Source: Rhipicephalus microplus
Taxonomy: Eukaryota > Arthropoda > Arachnida > Ixodida > Ixodidae
Length of the DNA stretch: 64,000 nt
NCBI RefSeq assembly: GCF_043290135.1
Contig: NC_134701.1
Location: forward strand, 99,068,202 to 99,132,201
Reading direction: 5' to 3'
Shown: positions 54,666 through 64,000 of the stretch, piece by piece
Layout of the letters: the number at the start of each line of letters is the position of its first letter
Position numbering within the stretch: the first letter of the stretch is position 1
Made by a program: the position numbers and the translations under genes
Notes under the pieces: model-generated
The model's input: the letters and a program-made list of their open reading frames with translations, nothing else
Told to the model about the DNA's origin: nothing
Databases searched by the model: none

Positions 54666-57470
54666 TGTGCGCTGCAATTCCCTTTCAATTTTACAGTTAT
54701 GTTTTTGATAGGTTTGTTTAAAGGTTAAAATAGCTTATAGATTGTTTTTTCACATTTAAGTGTAGTTTATTTGGCTTTAACGAATAGAAAAAGTTACTTA
54801 CATTGTTATTAAGGCTTACATTAAGTAATACTAAGTTGTCTGATGTAAAGAAAACATTCGTATGATCAGTCTACATAGTAGGTTTAGGTATATAGACAAT
54901 ATGGTTTATATAAGCAAGAAACAACAACAAATCAGTGCCCCCACCGTCCAAAAAAAAAGAAATTCTGCACACAGCACCAATGGACCATATGCAAAATTGC
55001 TTTGTGTTCTGGCAACACTGTGAATTTTGACCCCGCCGCCATTTTAATGTGGGCGAGTGGTCGACGGCAACGCGTTCGCTAGTACGGCCGTACGACTCCT
55101 GAACACTTGCTTCATTGTGCTGAGCTATTGCGATGGCCACAGCAAGACGTTTCCCAGTGCTCGAACATGTGATGTGGACAAACTGTTTAGGAATCTTGCC
55201 ACATCTTGCCACTTGTATGTCATTGCGTCTTTCGGAAAGCGGTGGAAGGATACCTACAAGATATAAGCAAACAAACATTCAGTGCGACGACATGAGCTAG
55301 GTTTCTCTTAGCTGTTTAAACGATTAAGGTTTACAAACACAGGCACTATCACAAATTCATCTCAAAGGAAAATAGAGGTCACACTTATATGTGTATTGCA
55401 GGACTAATGATGCACATGTATTATGACCCCCTCCCTCCTCCGTTTCTTCTGTGCACACTCCCGTTTCTTACCAGCCTTTCCTAGATATGGCCCTTCACAG
55501 CAAGCCTTAAGAGGCATTAGTCACTTGTGGACACTCAGGGGAATTTAAATCAGTTATTTTTTTATCTAAGTAGCTTTAAATGTTTCTGGGAGCTGCGAGT
55601 GTAAGGCAGCCAAAACGCTGAATCACATACAACTAAGTTATGGCTGTCTCCACAGCTGTATGTTTTATAATGCAACATGAAACATTTTTCAAATGTGGTG
55701 AGTTGCAACACAAAAAACAGCTGCAACGCAACTGGACCAAAGAAACTAAAATGCAGAGAATGAATCCCGTCTTACGAATAAATAGGACTGCTGTGCTCTG
55801 AACCCATGCAGACGTTATTCAGTCAGCCCTGGCGATACTCATAGTGCCAGTTTTCGAAACCTACGGCAGTGCGCCCCGGTATCATTTCGATTTTATTTCG
55901 TTGGTAAACGAAAATTAGTGAGAGAGGCCCCAATGAAAAATTTGCGTCCGCACACATTGGGGGAATTGAAGTTAAGTGCATGAGCAGATACTTTTTTGTT
56001 CCAAAGTGGGCATAGCCCTTATCTTCCGAACGACTGTTTTATTGCTGCGTGGTGACCGTACTTACGGACACAACATAGCTTGAACGCGGACAAGCAACCG
56101 AGCTGCCTTTCTAGGATGCGTGTACGGCATGTTACTCGGAGTAGCGGAAGCTCTGCACGTCTAAGTGCACAATAGCCTTCAAAAATAACATTTATACGTC
56201 GTCTACCTAAAGGTGTAATCTCGTCACAAAAAAAGCCCGTCCTAACAGTTTGGTTCTGTCACACTAGTTACCCCACCAGCAGTGGCGGCATCTCTATTCA
56301 AAAGCAGGGAATCATCGGCGCTCTTCGATTTACCATCTCAGACTCACCGCGTATAGTCCGCGGGTAGTCCGAGGCTTCCCTGAAGTCATAAGAAAATTTG
56401 AATGCCACACAGCTTCTCAGCGAGTTCGAGACGGTAAATCGAAGAGCACCACTGTCGTGTAGAGGCCCGATGTAGTGAAAACACCTAGCCGCAAAGCTGA
56501 AAAACACGGCCTGGCCGCGTAACACAGAAAAATGGTTAGTCCTGCATTGCTCTCGTGAGCCCGTGCACTGCGGAGATACATGCATCCTAGAGTGTGCCCA
56601 TAAAGCTTGTGCACGCCATACCCTGTTTTGCGTTTATATGATCGCTGCAAAATCGTAATTCATGCCACATACCTTGCTCCCATCGCTGTCTGTGACTCCG
56701 CGCTGCTTGCACAGCAGCACACAGCAGTGTACTGGCATTTTTCCAGCAAAAAAAAAAATCTGACTGCAACAGTCGAAGCGTTGAAACGGGTACGTTCGCA
56801 TGTGGGTCGTTCGCGCGTAGTGGTCAAGTCTCGCCAGCATCAAAATGGCGGATATGGTACCTGCTTCGTTCACTAGATGGCGCTGTTAATTTCGCATCTT
56901 GCCTATTCCTGCTAGCCACTCAAACCTGAAGGCCCATCAATTACTCTGCGCCTCTGTGACCGAAGTAATTAGCTAATTAAGGAAGCCATGTAAATCCGAG
57001 AACACGGAGCACCTTCTCTTCTACTCAGAGCAGCTGCTTCTTGCTTTTCAACAAGTTTTATTTGCGGTTTCTCGCAGCTTTCAAGTGACATACTTAAGTT
57101 CAGCACCGTGAGACGTTTAACCATTCTACCCGTTTCTCAATTCAGGGACGACCATTTATTAATGATTAGTGTTTTTCTAGAAGAAAGAAAGATTGTTGTC
57201 AGCTGACTTGATATTGCAAGGGTGAGTATTGGTGACAACGCAAAAGACAAATTTTTCACTCCCTTAGTCACTGATGAAGTACACGTAGGGAACTTAATCT
57301 ACAAATACATTGGTTTTTTCTGTCTAAATGGTGATTATTAAAATTTCGAACTGTACAGTGCAGAAAACAGGATGAAAGAACAAAGAACGGATAAAAACAG
57401 CCCTGCTTCATCCTGACTGCTTCACCAACAGTTCTTCATTCTGCAGTCTGCCTGTAAAGTAAAGGTTTAT
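54666..57470. other. No gene seen; one inverted repeat
   Basis: No recognised coding domain on either strand. 55025-55270 is locally CpG-rich (GACCCCGCCGCCATTTTAAT) with a short open frame and could be a promoter/first-exon region, but nothing confirms it. An inverted repeat lies at 56317-56450 (separate entry). Confidence 0.4.
56317..56450. repeat. Inverted repeat with 29-base arms
   Basis: Arms 56317-56345 and 56422-56450 are inverse complements with 4 mismatches, separated by 76 bases. The core GGTAAATCGAAGAGC is perfect. It could be a decayed foldback element or a hairpin in a transcript. Confidence 0.75.
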
Positions 57471-57479
57471 ATAGTCAAC

Positions 57480-58508
57480 AGTCCGATGGAATCCCGTCTG
57501 GTCGGGGACAAACATAGTGCAAAACAACAAAAACAAAAACGCCGACCAAGGTGAAATACACAAAATTTAAAAAGACTTTTTGGCTCCGCACACGGGAGCC
57601 TTGTTCACAGTGACCGCAAATGGCGTAGTGCGCTCTTCTTATGCATGTTTCATCACATGTTGCAGACATCGCACGTACACAGAGGGGAGTGCCCCAATAT
57701 TTCAGCTCAACGTATGCGCAGTACTTTGAATGGCCAGAGATTCTATGTGCAATCGTGGTAACAACTTTCTTTCCGTGGCAGTGATGCAGGCTTTATGCAG
57801 TTGATAGCGTGCCCAGTAGACGCAACATGTTCCGCGAGGGTCTCAGAAGCTACTTTCTTGTTTTTGACGTCATTGAAACGTTCTCGGAGCCTTCTTTTGT
57901 AATTGCCTGTTTCGCCAATGTATCCGTATTCACAGTCTTTACAAGGAATTTTATACACCACGCCGGGAAAATCATGTCTGTCCAACTTATCTTTGACATT
58001 TGTAAGACGGCCTTGGAGCTTTCGTGTCGAAACGTGAGCCACTTGGACGTCGTAGCAGCGCAATACCTTAGCGAGCGTCTCGCTGAAGCCTGGGACGTAA
58101 GGTACCGATGCGCGTTTTTTTGTAGCAATGGTGTGTGACTGAGCCGTACGCTGCAGTTGTCGCTGCAACGAGTTCATGAAGAAAAGCGGGTATCCGCAAG
58201 TAGCACGCTCCGGTCGAACGAACTCAACATCTTCTACTGCGTCTTCTTCCATAGAACAAATCCTCCAAGCGCGCTTTACGAGTGTAGACACAACAGAACG
58301 TTTACGGCAGAATGGTGCACAGAATTGAAGCTTAGAAAACGACCGGTGTGTGTTTCTTTTCTGTGCACGCTGAAAGTCATGCGCCTACCGTCTCGTTTCA
58401 CGAGGACGTCAAGAAATGGAAGGCAGCCGTTTGATTCTTCTTCTACGGTAAACTGTATCGCGGCTTCCACGGAATTTAGCTCTTCCAAGAATACTGGCAG
58501 GGCATCCC
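57480..58508 (-). pseudogene. Penelope-like element copy 1 (RT end and GIY-YIG endonuclease)
   Basis: Read on the minus strand from 58508. It starts with the RT C-terminal block [15 protein letters not shown] and [18 protein letters not shown] one-base deletion near 58320 shifts the frame. Then come KRAWRIC, YVPGFSETL, and the GIY-YIG endonuclease (VVYKIPCKDCEYGYIGETGN, about 57905-57965, and RRLRERFNDVK with a downstream EHVASTGH). A 3' untranslated region runs to about 57480. GIY-YIG endonucleases cut target DNA to prime Penelope-type reverse transcription. The RT catalytic core is absent because the 5' end is truncated at the junction with copy 2. Confidence 0.88.
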
Positions 58509-59395
58509 GTGAAACGAGATGGTAGGCGCCTGACTTTGAGCGTGTACAGAAAATAAACACACACCGGTCGTTTTGTAAGCTTCTATTCTGTGCACCCATC
58601 CTGCCATAAACGGTCTGTTGTGTCTACACTCGTAAAGAGCGCTTGGAGGATTTGTTCTAAGGAAAAAGACGCAGTAGAAGATGTTGAGTCCGTTCGATGG
58701 GAGCTGGCTACTTGCGGATACCCACTTTCCTTCACGAACTCGGTGCAGCGACAACTGCAGCGTCCGGCTCAGTCACACACCATTGCTACAAGAAAACGCG
58801 CATCGGTACCTTACGTCCCAGGCTTCAGCGAGACCCTCGCTCAGGTATTGCGTGGCTACGACGTCCAAGTGGCTCACGTTCCGACACGAAAGCTCCAAGG
58901 CCGTCTTACAAATGTCAAAGATAAGTTGGACAGACATGATTTTCCCGGCGTGGTGTATAAAATTCCTTGTAATGACTGTGAATACGGATACATTGGCGAA
59001 ACAGGCAATTACAAAAGAAGGCTTTCACGACACTTTAATGACGTCAAGAACAAGAAAGTAGCTTCTAATGCCCTCGCAGAACATGTTGCGTCTACTGGGC
59101 ACTCTATCAACTGGGATAAAGCCTGTTTTGTTGCCACGGAAAGAAAGTTGTTACCTAGATTGCACATAGAATCTCTGGCCATTCAAAGTACTGCGCATAC
59201 GTTGAGCTGAAATATTGGGGCACTCCCCTCTGTGTACGTGCGATGTCTGCAACATGTGATGAAACATGCATAAGAAGAGCGCACTACGCCATTCGCGGTC
59301 ACTGTGAACAAGGCTCCCGTGGGCGCAGCCGAAACGTCTTTTTAAATTTTGTGTATTTCACCTTGGACGGCTTTTTTGTTTTTGTTATTTTGCAA
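58509..59395 (+). pseudogene. Penelope-like element copy 2 (inverted relative to copy 1)
   Basis: Homologous to copy 1 but on the plus strand, beginning at the VKRDGRR-equivalent position (about 58509), so it retains even less of the RT. After an in-frame TAA in the [18 protein letters not shown] segment, the frame 58590-59210 is open: [35 protein letters not shown] domain VVYKIPCNDCEYGYIGETGN (about 58954-59013), a LSRHFNDVK segment and EHVASTGHS. It ends at TGA 59208, followed by a 3' untranslated region homologous to that of copy 1 as far as about 59395. No RT catalytic core, so non-autonomous. Confidence 0.88.
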
Positions 59396-61462
59396 AGTGA
59401 AGGTTTGCTTCGCTTCTACGATGTAAATTCTGCAGAGAATGTGTAGCCATTGAAAATTTGTGCCCGAATCAATGCTATTTACGACTCACTCTTTAGCATT
59501 TGCTTCCATTTGATAAGCAACTTCTTAGTCAAAACGGAATCAAATATAGCCTTTGTAAAGTGGAAATGTTATAGCCATAGTCATTTCAACTATAACTATC
59601 TGATGCGCCTGTTAGAACGTGAATTGTCTGTGTCGTGGTTGAAATCCCTTTCCGGAAAGTAGTCTTATAACATAAACCGTGGTACGAACACGCCTCGACG
59701 ATTTCGGTTTGTCTATTACTGATATTGTTTACTGTATATTTAAGTTTTTTGCGTATACAAGCCAAGCTTCCATTCGATGTCTTTTTCTCAATATTAGGCC
59801 AACGTGTCTCACCAGTTTCGTTCACAAAGCGACGTTGCTCAAAGTTGTAGTCGTCCACTATTATTGCTGGGCGAGTATGCGGCATATAAATTGAAAAACT
59901 ATCAGTTCTTCACCGCAGTTCGCCAACTTGTTCAACTCGCTATCCACTAATTCGCTGTTTTTATATTCTGTGGCAGCTTTCAATGAGTTCTTATTATTTC
60001 GCCGGTATTAATTGCCATGCGTTCTCACACTCAACCAGCTGTGGTTTAAATAATCAACCTTCAGTGATTTTAAGCGTAGGACATAACGTAACTTCTGAAT
60101 CTTTTGCACTATCTGTGTATCTATGTTATGTTGTTTGAATCTTATTTTCTTTGATTGCATGTATTGGAGCCTTCCCTTGCCTTTCTTTCAAAGTACACGT
60201 TGGTATGGCTTAGCCTCTTGGTACATTTCTGAAGAATAAAATCTGGTCAGCAGGCCTACGCGATTGGCCGTGTACGAAAATTGGGGTACAAGTTTTGTAG
60301 CTTGAAGCACCTGTTTTGGCCAGTAAAAAGGAGTATAACATCAAATACTAGTACAGTTGGTAGCATCATAGTTCAATCATAAAAGCACTCGAACACATTG
60401 AGAAGGTTTGCGCAACAGTGTGAAGAAACGAAGTTTGGTAGGTTAGTTCATCTTAAACGTTTAGTGCAGCATGACGTTGGCACGACTTCTGTGAAATAAT
60501 GTGAGTTTATTTGGGTCTGATTAAATTATCCACCTGCATTGCGTTGCTTAACATGCCTTCATGAAAGAAAAGGTGCTGTTGCCTGAGATATAGCGACTTC
60601 GAGAGCTCTAACAAGTAGGATTTGCCCAAGGGGGGAGCATTCTTCGGTAATGTTTCGCTGAGTGCTCTCTAACGAGTAAAAGAGCGTCACTGACTATTGG
60701 TTTTTAACAGCTTTCGCAAAGCCTGATTGGAGTCCCAAACATCATTTCTGCGATGCGCTTGCATGTAGAAGATTACCTTGTGAAGTGCTTCGAAGGCTTC
60801 GCTGGTTGTATTTTTTTTTGGTCCACTGCCGTATAACACGACGAGTAAGGGATGCATTGATCCTTGTTAATTCACTGTGCTAAACTAGAATTGCAGCTAT
60901 GTTCGAACATAACGTATACGCGCGCAATGGGCTCCACGACGTCGTTGTGTCGAAACACCGGCGCGGTGGCGTTTCTGTTCAGAAGGCATGGCGTAAAGGC
61001 GTCTCCGACAGCGTCAGACGTAATGCAACGTTAGCGGTGCTAGTAATTATGCCACAAGAATTGTTTGCCCCATCGTAAAAAAAAAGTTACTGCAAGCATG
61101 CGCAGGAGTATTCAGGTGCGTCATGGACATTTCATTTGACTCAGTATTCTCTTTTTTTTATTTGCGCACTTGCGAGATTTTTAGGAATGCAATGGAAACA
61201 AAAACATGTGCATCTCGAAATTGTGTAGCGCGCCTCTTTATTTTAACGGTGTTGCAAAGATGAAGTGAGGCAGAGATTGAAAAAATGTTAGCGGAAAGCT
61301 GAAAATTATCGGAAGCTTTCTTCTTCAGATAATTTGTAAACAGCACACGCTTTTATGCATACAAACATAGTATTTGTGTTGAAGCCGTTTTGCTATTATT
61401 AAGTTTAAGAGCTTCAACGAAAATTGATTGCGAATAATTTTAGCGAACTTCTGCGAGATTTA
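59396..61462. other. No gene seen
   Basis: Mostly A/T-rich sequence with short frames lacking known domains. A CpG-richer stretch at 60910-61030 has no open frame of note. Confidence 0.5.
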
Positions 61463-61475
61463 CCGTATCTATCTC

Positions 61476-61514
<39 letters not shown>

Positions 61515-61515
61515 G

Positions 61516-61609
<94 letters not shown>

Positions 61610-61610
61610 G
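61463..61610. repeat. (CTAT)n microsatellite
   Basis: About 37 CTAT units with a few substitutions, ending just before an LTR start at 61613. Confidence 0.98.
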
Positions 61611-61612
61611 GT

Positions 61613-61757
61613 TGTAACGAGGGCAGTGGGCATGGAGCTCGATTATAGAGAAGGAAGAAGACTTGCTGTGATCACAGGCTTGCGTTCAGTTAGCCCTTGC
61701 GTTAAATAAAGCTCTCGTTCGCCGAGTCAACTCCTGCTTGTTGAACAACCCGTTTCA
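61613..61757 (+). repeat. Putative 145-bp LTR of a gypsy-type element
   Basis: Starts TGTAACGAGG and ends CGTTTCA, with AAATAAAGCTCTCG (polyadenylation-type signal) at about 61707. It is followed two bases later by a primer site of the same type as in G1 and G2. No gag or pol follows, so it is an LTR-plus-leader remnant or a solo-type copy. The start lies directly at the end of the CTAT array. Confidence 0.65.
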
Positions 61758-61759
61758 AG

Positions 61760-61777
61760 TGGTGGAAGTGCTGGGTA
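61760..61777 (+). promoter_or_regulatory. Primer-binding site of the LTR remnant
   Basis: TGGTGGAAGTGCTGGGTA, sharing TGGTGGA and GCTGGGTA with the site at 8409. A tRNA-Ala-type primer is the best guess. Confidence 0.6.
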
Positions 61778-61799
61778 ATGATGCGACACTCACTCTAAG

Positions 61800-62110
61800 C
61801 CAAAAGGGAGCAACAGGGGTATAGGGGTCGCTCCTTTTAGGGAGCAATTGCATTGCCACTCCCATTACTCTCCTAAAAGGAGTAACTGCAGAGGGACAGA
61901 CCGTTGCTCTCCTTTCAGTTCTTCCTTCGGGGGATGAACAGTTACTACCTCCAGTTCCTCCCTGCGGACCAACAGTTACTCCCACCAGTTGCTCCCTGCG
62001 GACCAACCATTACTCCCACCAGTTGCTCTTCTAAGAGCAACAGTTACTCTTTACCGTTCCTCCCACGTGTTCGCAGTTACTCTCTGAAAACCAACTGCAC
62101 CTGCTTCCAG
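61800..62110. repeat. Degenerate minisatellite of GTTACTCC/GTTGCTCC units
   Basis: Irregular units such as CCAGTTGCTCCCTGCGGACC (61988-62007) and its variant ending CAACAGTTACTCCC recur with a spacing near 30-35 bases. Local inverted pieces (GCTCCTTTTAGGGAGC at 61830, CTCCTAAAAGGAG at 61871) could form hairpins. Overlapping frames on both strands follow from the repeat. Confidence 0.75.
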
Positions 62111-62224
62111 TTACTCTTTTGGGAAATGACTATTTATCTCGAGTATGCTTGTCACATGCTTAACACATGGCGAGAGCTCCTTGGAAGAGCACTGCTTGGG
62201 TGCTTCTAACACAAAAAGTGGACA

Positions 62225-62522
62225 ATATTGAAAGGAAAATAAATGCTTTATTGTTCTTTTTATGAGGCGACGTGGGAGCACACGTAAAAGTAGACTTTGC
62301 CACACCACAGCCAGCACTAAACAAGCACCATAATACATCAAAGGTTTTCTGCGTCATCCGTGGAAAAATAATCTTGAATTTCTAGCATAGGGCAGTCTGT
62401 GTCATTATTGGTGAGAGAAGGGCAACTTCTCCAATGCTGAAGGACTCAAATTTCACAGCTGGCGTTTCCATCAGGCTAGCGCAAAGGAATGTCACCACAG
62501 GCAGACGTGAAGCATCTCATTG
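62225..62522 (-). other. Possible terminal exon of a minus-strand gene
   Basis: On the minus strand a strong splice-acceptor-like tract, CTATTTTTTTTCTTGCAG, ends at 62523. An open stretch in one frame ends SLTNNDTDCPMLEIQDYF and an acidic tail with a stop at 62338-62340. An AATAAA signal follows at 62247-62252. The frame contains a stop closer to the acceptor, so the real exon would start later or use another acceptor (for example near 62440). No homolog recognised; weak. Confidence 0.25.
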
Positions 62523-63174
62523 CTGCAAGAAAAAAAATAGAAGTGTGAGGTTAAACATGCCAGAATCAATACATAACAATGAGTCACACACACTGCAGCA
62601 GCGCTTACATTCTTGGATGGCTACTGCAAAACGAAATGTGAAAAAAAGGAAGGTTCGGCCAAACGTTACTTGGCAAGCCATATAAATGCTGATATGGTGA
62701 CGCTTTTAACATGATGTCTCAGACAGCAATATTCTGGAAGAAAATGTGCAGCACCTCAACAAGGCATATTTGTAGCAGTTAAAGATACCCTTAGGTTAAG
62801 TTAACTTGTTTCCTATACACAGCTGAGTAACATTTCTATGAGCCCATTCACCAATGGGCATTCTAAGGGAGATCATGTGTGTGGCAAATAACACGTACGG
62901 TCCGCTCATGTTAAAATACTTATTTACCTCGTGCACATAGTTGCTCTCCATTCTACTGTTCTATCATACGCTGCTGCGTCTTGAATTGTGCAATACCTGT
63001 AGGCACAAGCCAAGCATGCAAAGCCTGCTTGAAAGCAACCATTTGCAGAGGCTACATGATAATCTTCAGTATATTTCTTTGTACCTGACGCAAACAGCTG
63101 GACAAAACTATAGACAAATAAATGTAGACCGTGCTACCTTCAAACAATGCTTTATATTTAGTAAGCTAGGGTGC
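62523..63174. other. No gene seen
   Basis: Short frames only. If the minus-strand exon at 62225-62522 is real, this would be its upstream intron. Confidence 0.4.
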
Positions 63175-64000
63175 ATTTGTTTATTTATTTTATTTTATTT
63201 ATACAATACTGCAGGCCTAGGGCGGCCCAAGCAGGAGTGGTTTGTTTGTATATCAATGGTTAAAACCAGTTTTAAACAAAAAAAATAAATACAAATTGAG
63301 AGCAAGAAGAAATAAGCAATGAACAATCGAAGAAAACACCAGAGAACAGGAGAGGACTAATCAGTGCATATTTCAGACATATGGCACATAAGAAGGTGGA
63401 AACCAAAACAGAAAAAAAGAAAAAAACGAAGCAAGGCAGCAATGATCATAACAGTAGCGTAGCACAGATTTTACACAACTAGATATGGGAAACCAATCAC
63501 AGGATAAAGGCACCATTACAAATTTATTCTGCGAGCTGGTTAAACAACAGAAGAACATTATTTGATAAGAAGGTTTCAGATGGTAAGGCATTCCAATCAC
63601 TTATGGTGCGCGGGAAAAAGGAATGTTTGAATTTGTTTGTGCGTGCAAAAATCGAGTTAAATTTAAAAGGGTGAAAGTTCCTGGTGGGTCTATGGGGCAA
63701 AAGGTTTAGATAAGGAGCGGGGTCGAGTGCAAGTTTACGGTTCCAAAGCTGATAAAGAAATTTTAGTCTTGTTATTTTACGGCGGCTCTGTAAGGTCATG
63801 ATGTTGTTTGTTTGCTATAAAGAGGTAGGCGAGTCATGTCGGCGGTAACGATTATATATGAACCGTACAGCCAGCGTCTGAATTTGTTCAAGTTTGTTAA
63901 TGTCTTTTTTAGTGAACGGGTCCCAAACGATACACGCGTATTCAAGACGAGGCCTGATTAGCGTGTTATATCCAAGAAGTTTAACATGGGAAGGGGATTT
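63175..64000 (-). pseudogene. CR1/jockey-type non-LTR copy, 3' part (continues beyond window)
   Basis: On the minus strand from 64000: the RT C-terminal region, with IRPRLEYACIVWDPFTKKDI, then LAVRFIYNRYRRHDSPTS, a stop near 63800, then RRKITRLKFLYQLWN, RPTRNFHPF, FARTNKFKHSFFPRTISDWN and LPSETFLS (to about 63560). A 3' untranslated region ends CCGCCCTAGGCCTGCAGTAT and an (A/T)AAAT-rich tail near 63180-63205. Catalytic RT motifs would lie outside the window. Same broad family as 51204-52256, different subfamily. Confidence 0.8.

Noticed and set aside
55025..55270. CpG-rich promoter and first exon
   Set aside because: Only base composition and a short frame support it; no splice donor or conserved peptide could be recognised.

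Overview
The window looks like a piece of an arthropod, most likely ixodid (hard) tick, genome that is dominated by transposable elements. I infer this from the mix of repeats rather than from any marker gene: tRNA-headed SINEs of the kind common in hard ticks, Ty3/gypsy elements, I-type, CR1/jockey-type and RTE-type non-LTR retrotransposons, Penelope-like elements with a GIY-YIG endonuclease, a satellite of about 145 bp, and long tetranucleotide and trinucleotide microsatellites. I found no convincing intact cellular protein gene and no functional tRNA or rRNA gene. A single weak candidate for a cellular terminal exon lies at 62225-62522 on the minus strand.

Layout. 1-3470: a decayed Ty3/gypsy element (G1; LTR end, primer site, broken gag and pol), cut off in the RNase H region. 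3471-5420: unassigned sequence with an LTR-like stretch. 5421-40014: a head-to-tail segmental duplication of an ancestral unit of about 8.6 kb (unit A 5421-23868, unit B 23869-40014). Each unit was invaded separately after duplication, and the sister unit preserves the empty site. Unit A gained a nearly intact gypsy element (G2, 8256-13519, 152-bp LTRs differing at 3 positions), a gypsy-type element with only 103-bp LTRs (G3, 18441-22793) and a 37-bp-arm palindrome insert (about 7368-7560). Unit B gained a full-length I-type non-LTR element (24538-30282), a 102-bp repeat (30484-30585), a local 187-bp duplication (35056-35242) and a 5'-truncated non-LTR fragment (38207-39772). Features present in both units predate the duplication: a 5'-inverted RTE copy, a GTA microsatellite, a four-base-based minisatellite and SINEs.

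39965-40575 is a satellite array at the duplication edge. 40576-50600 is gene-poor sequence with SINEs, CR1-like relics and large microsatellites, including a (TAA)n-(TTA)n palindrome of about 340 bp. 50606-54665 is a gypsy relic (G4) with a CR1-like element inserted into its reverse transcriptase, giving a chimeric open frame. 57480-59395 holds two Penelope-like copies joined head to head. 61463-62110 has a CTAT microsatellite, an LTR with primer site and a degenerate minisatellite. 63175-64000 is another CR1-like 3' end on the minus strand, running off the window.

The coding regions do not form a pathway. They are separate, mostly dead, self-replication modules. The most informative content is structural: datable insertions with matching empty sites, a canonical -1 frameshift heptamer placed exactly at the gag stop of G2, a shared tRNA-Ala-like primer site in three gypsy-type elements, and evidence of non-allelic sequence exchange between the two duplicated units.
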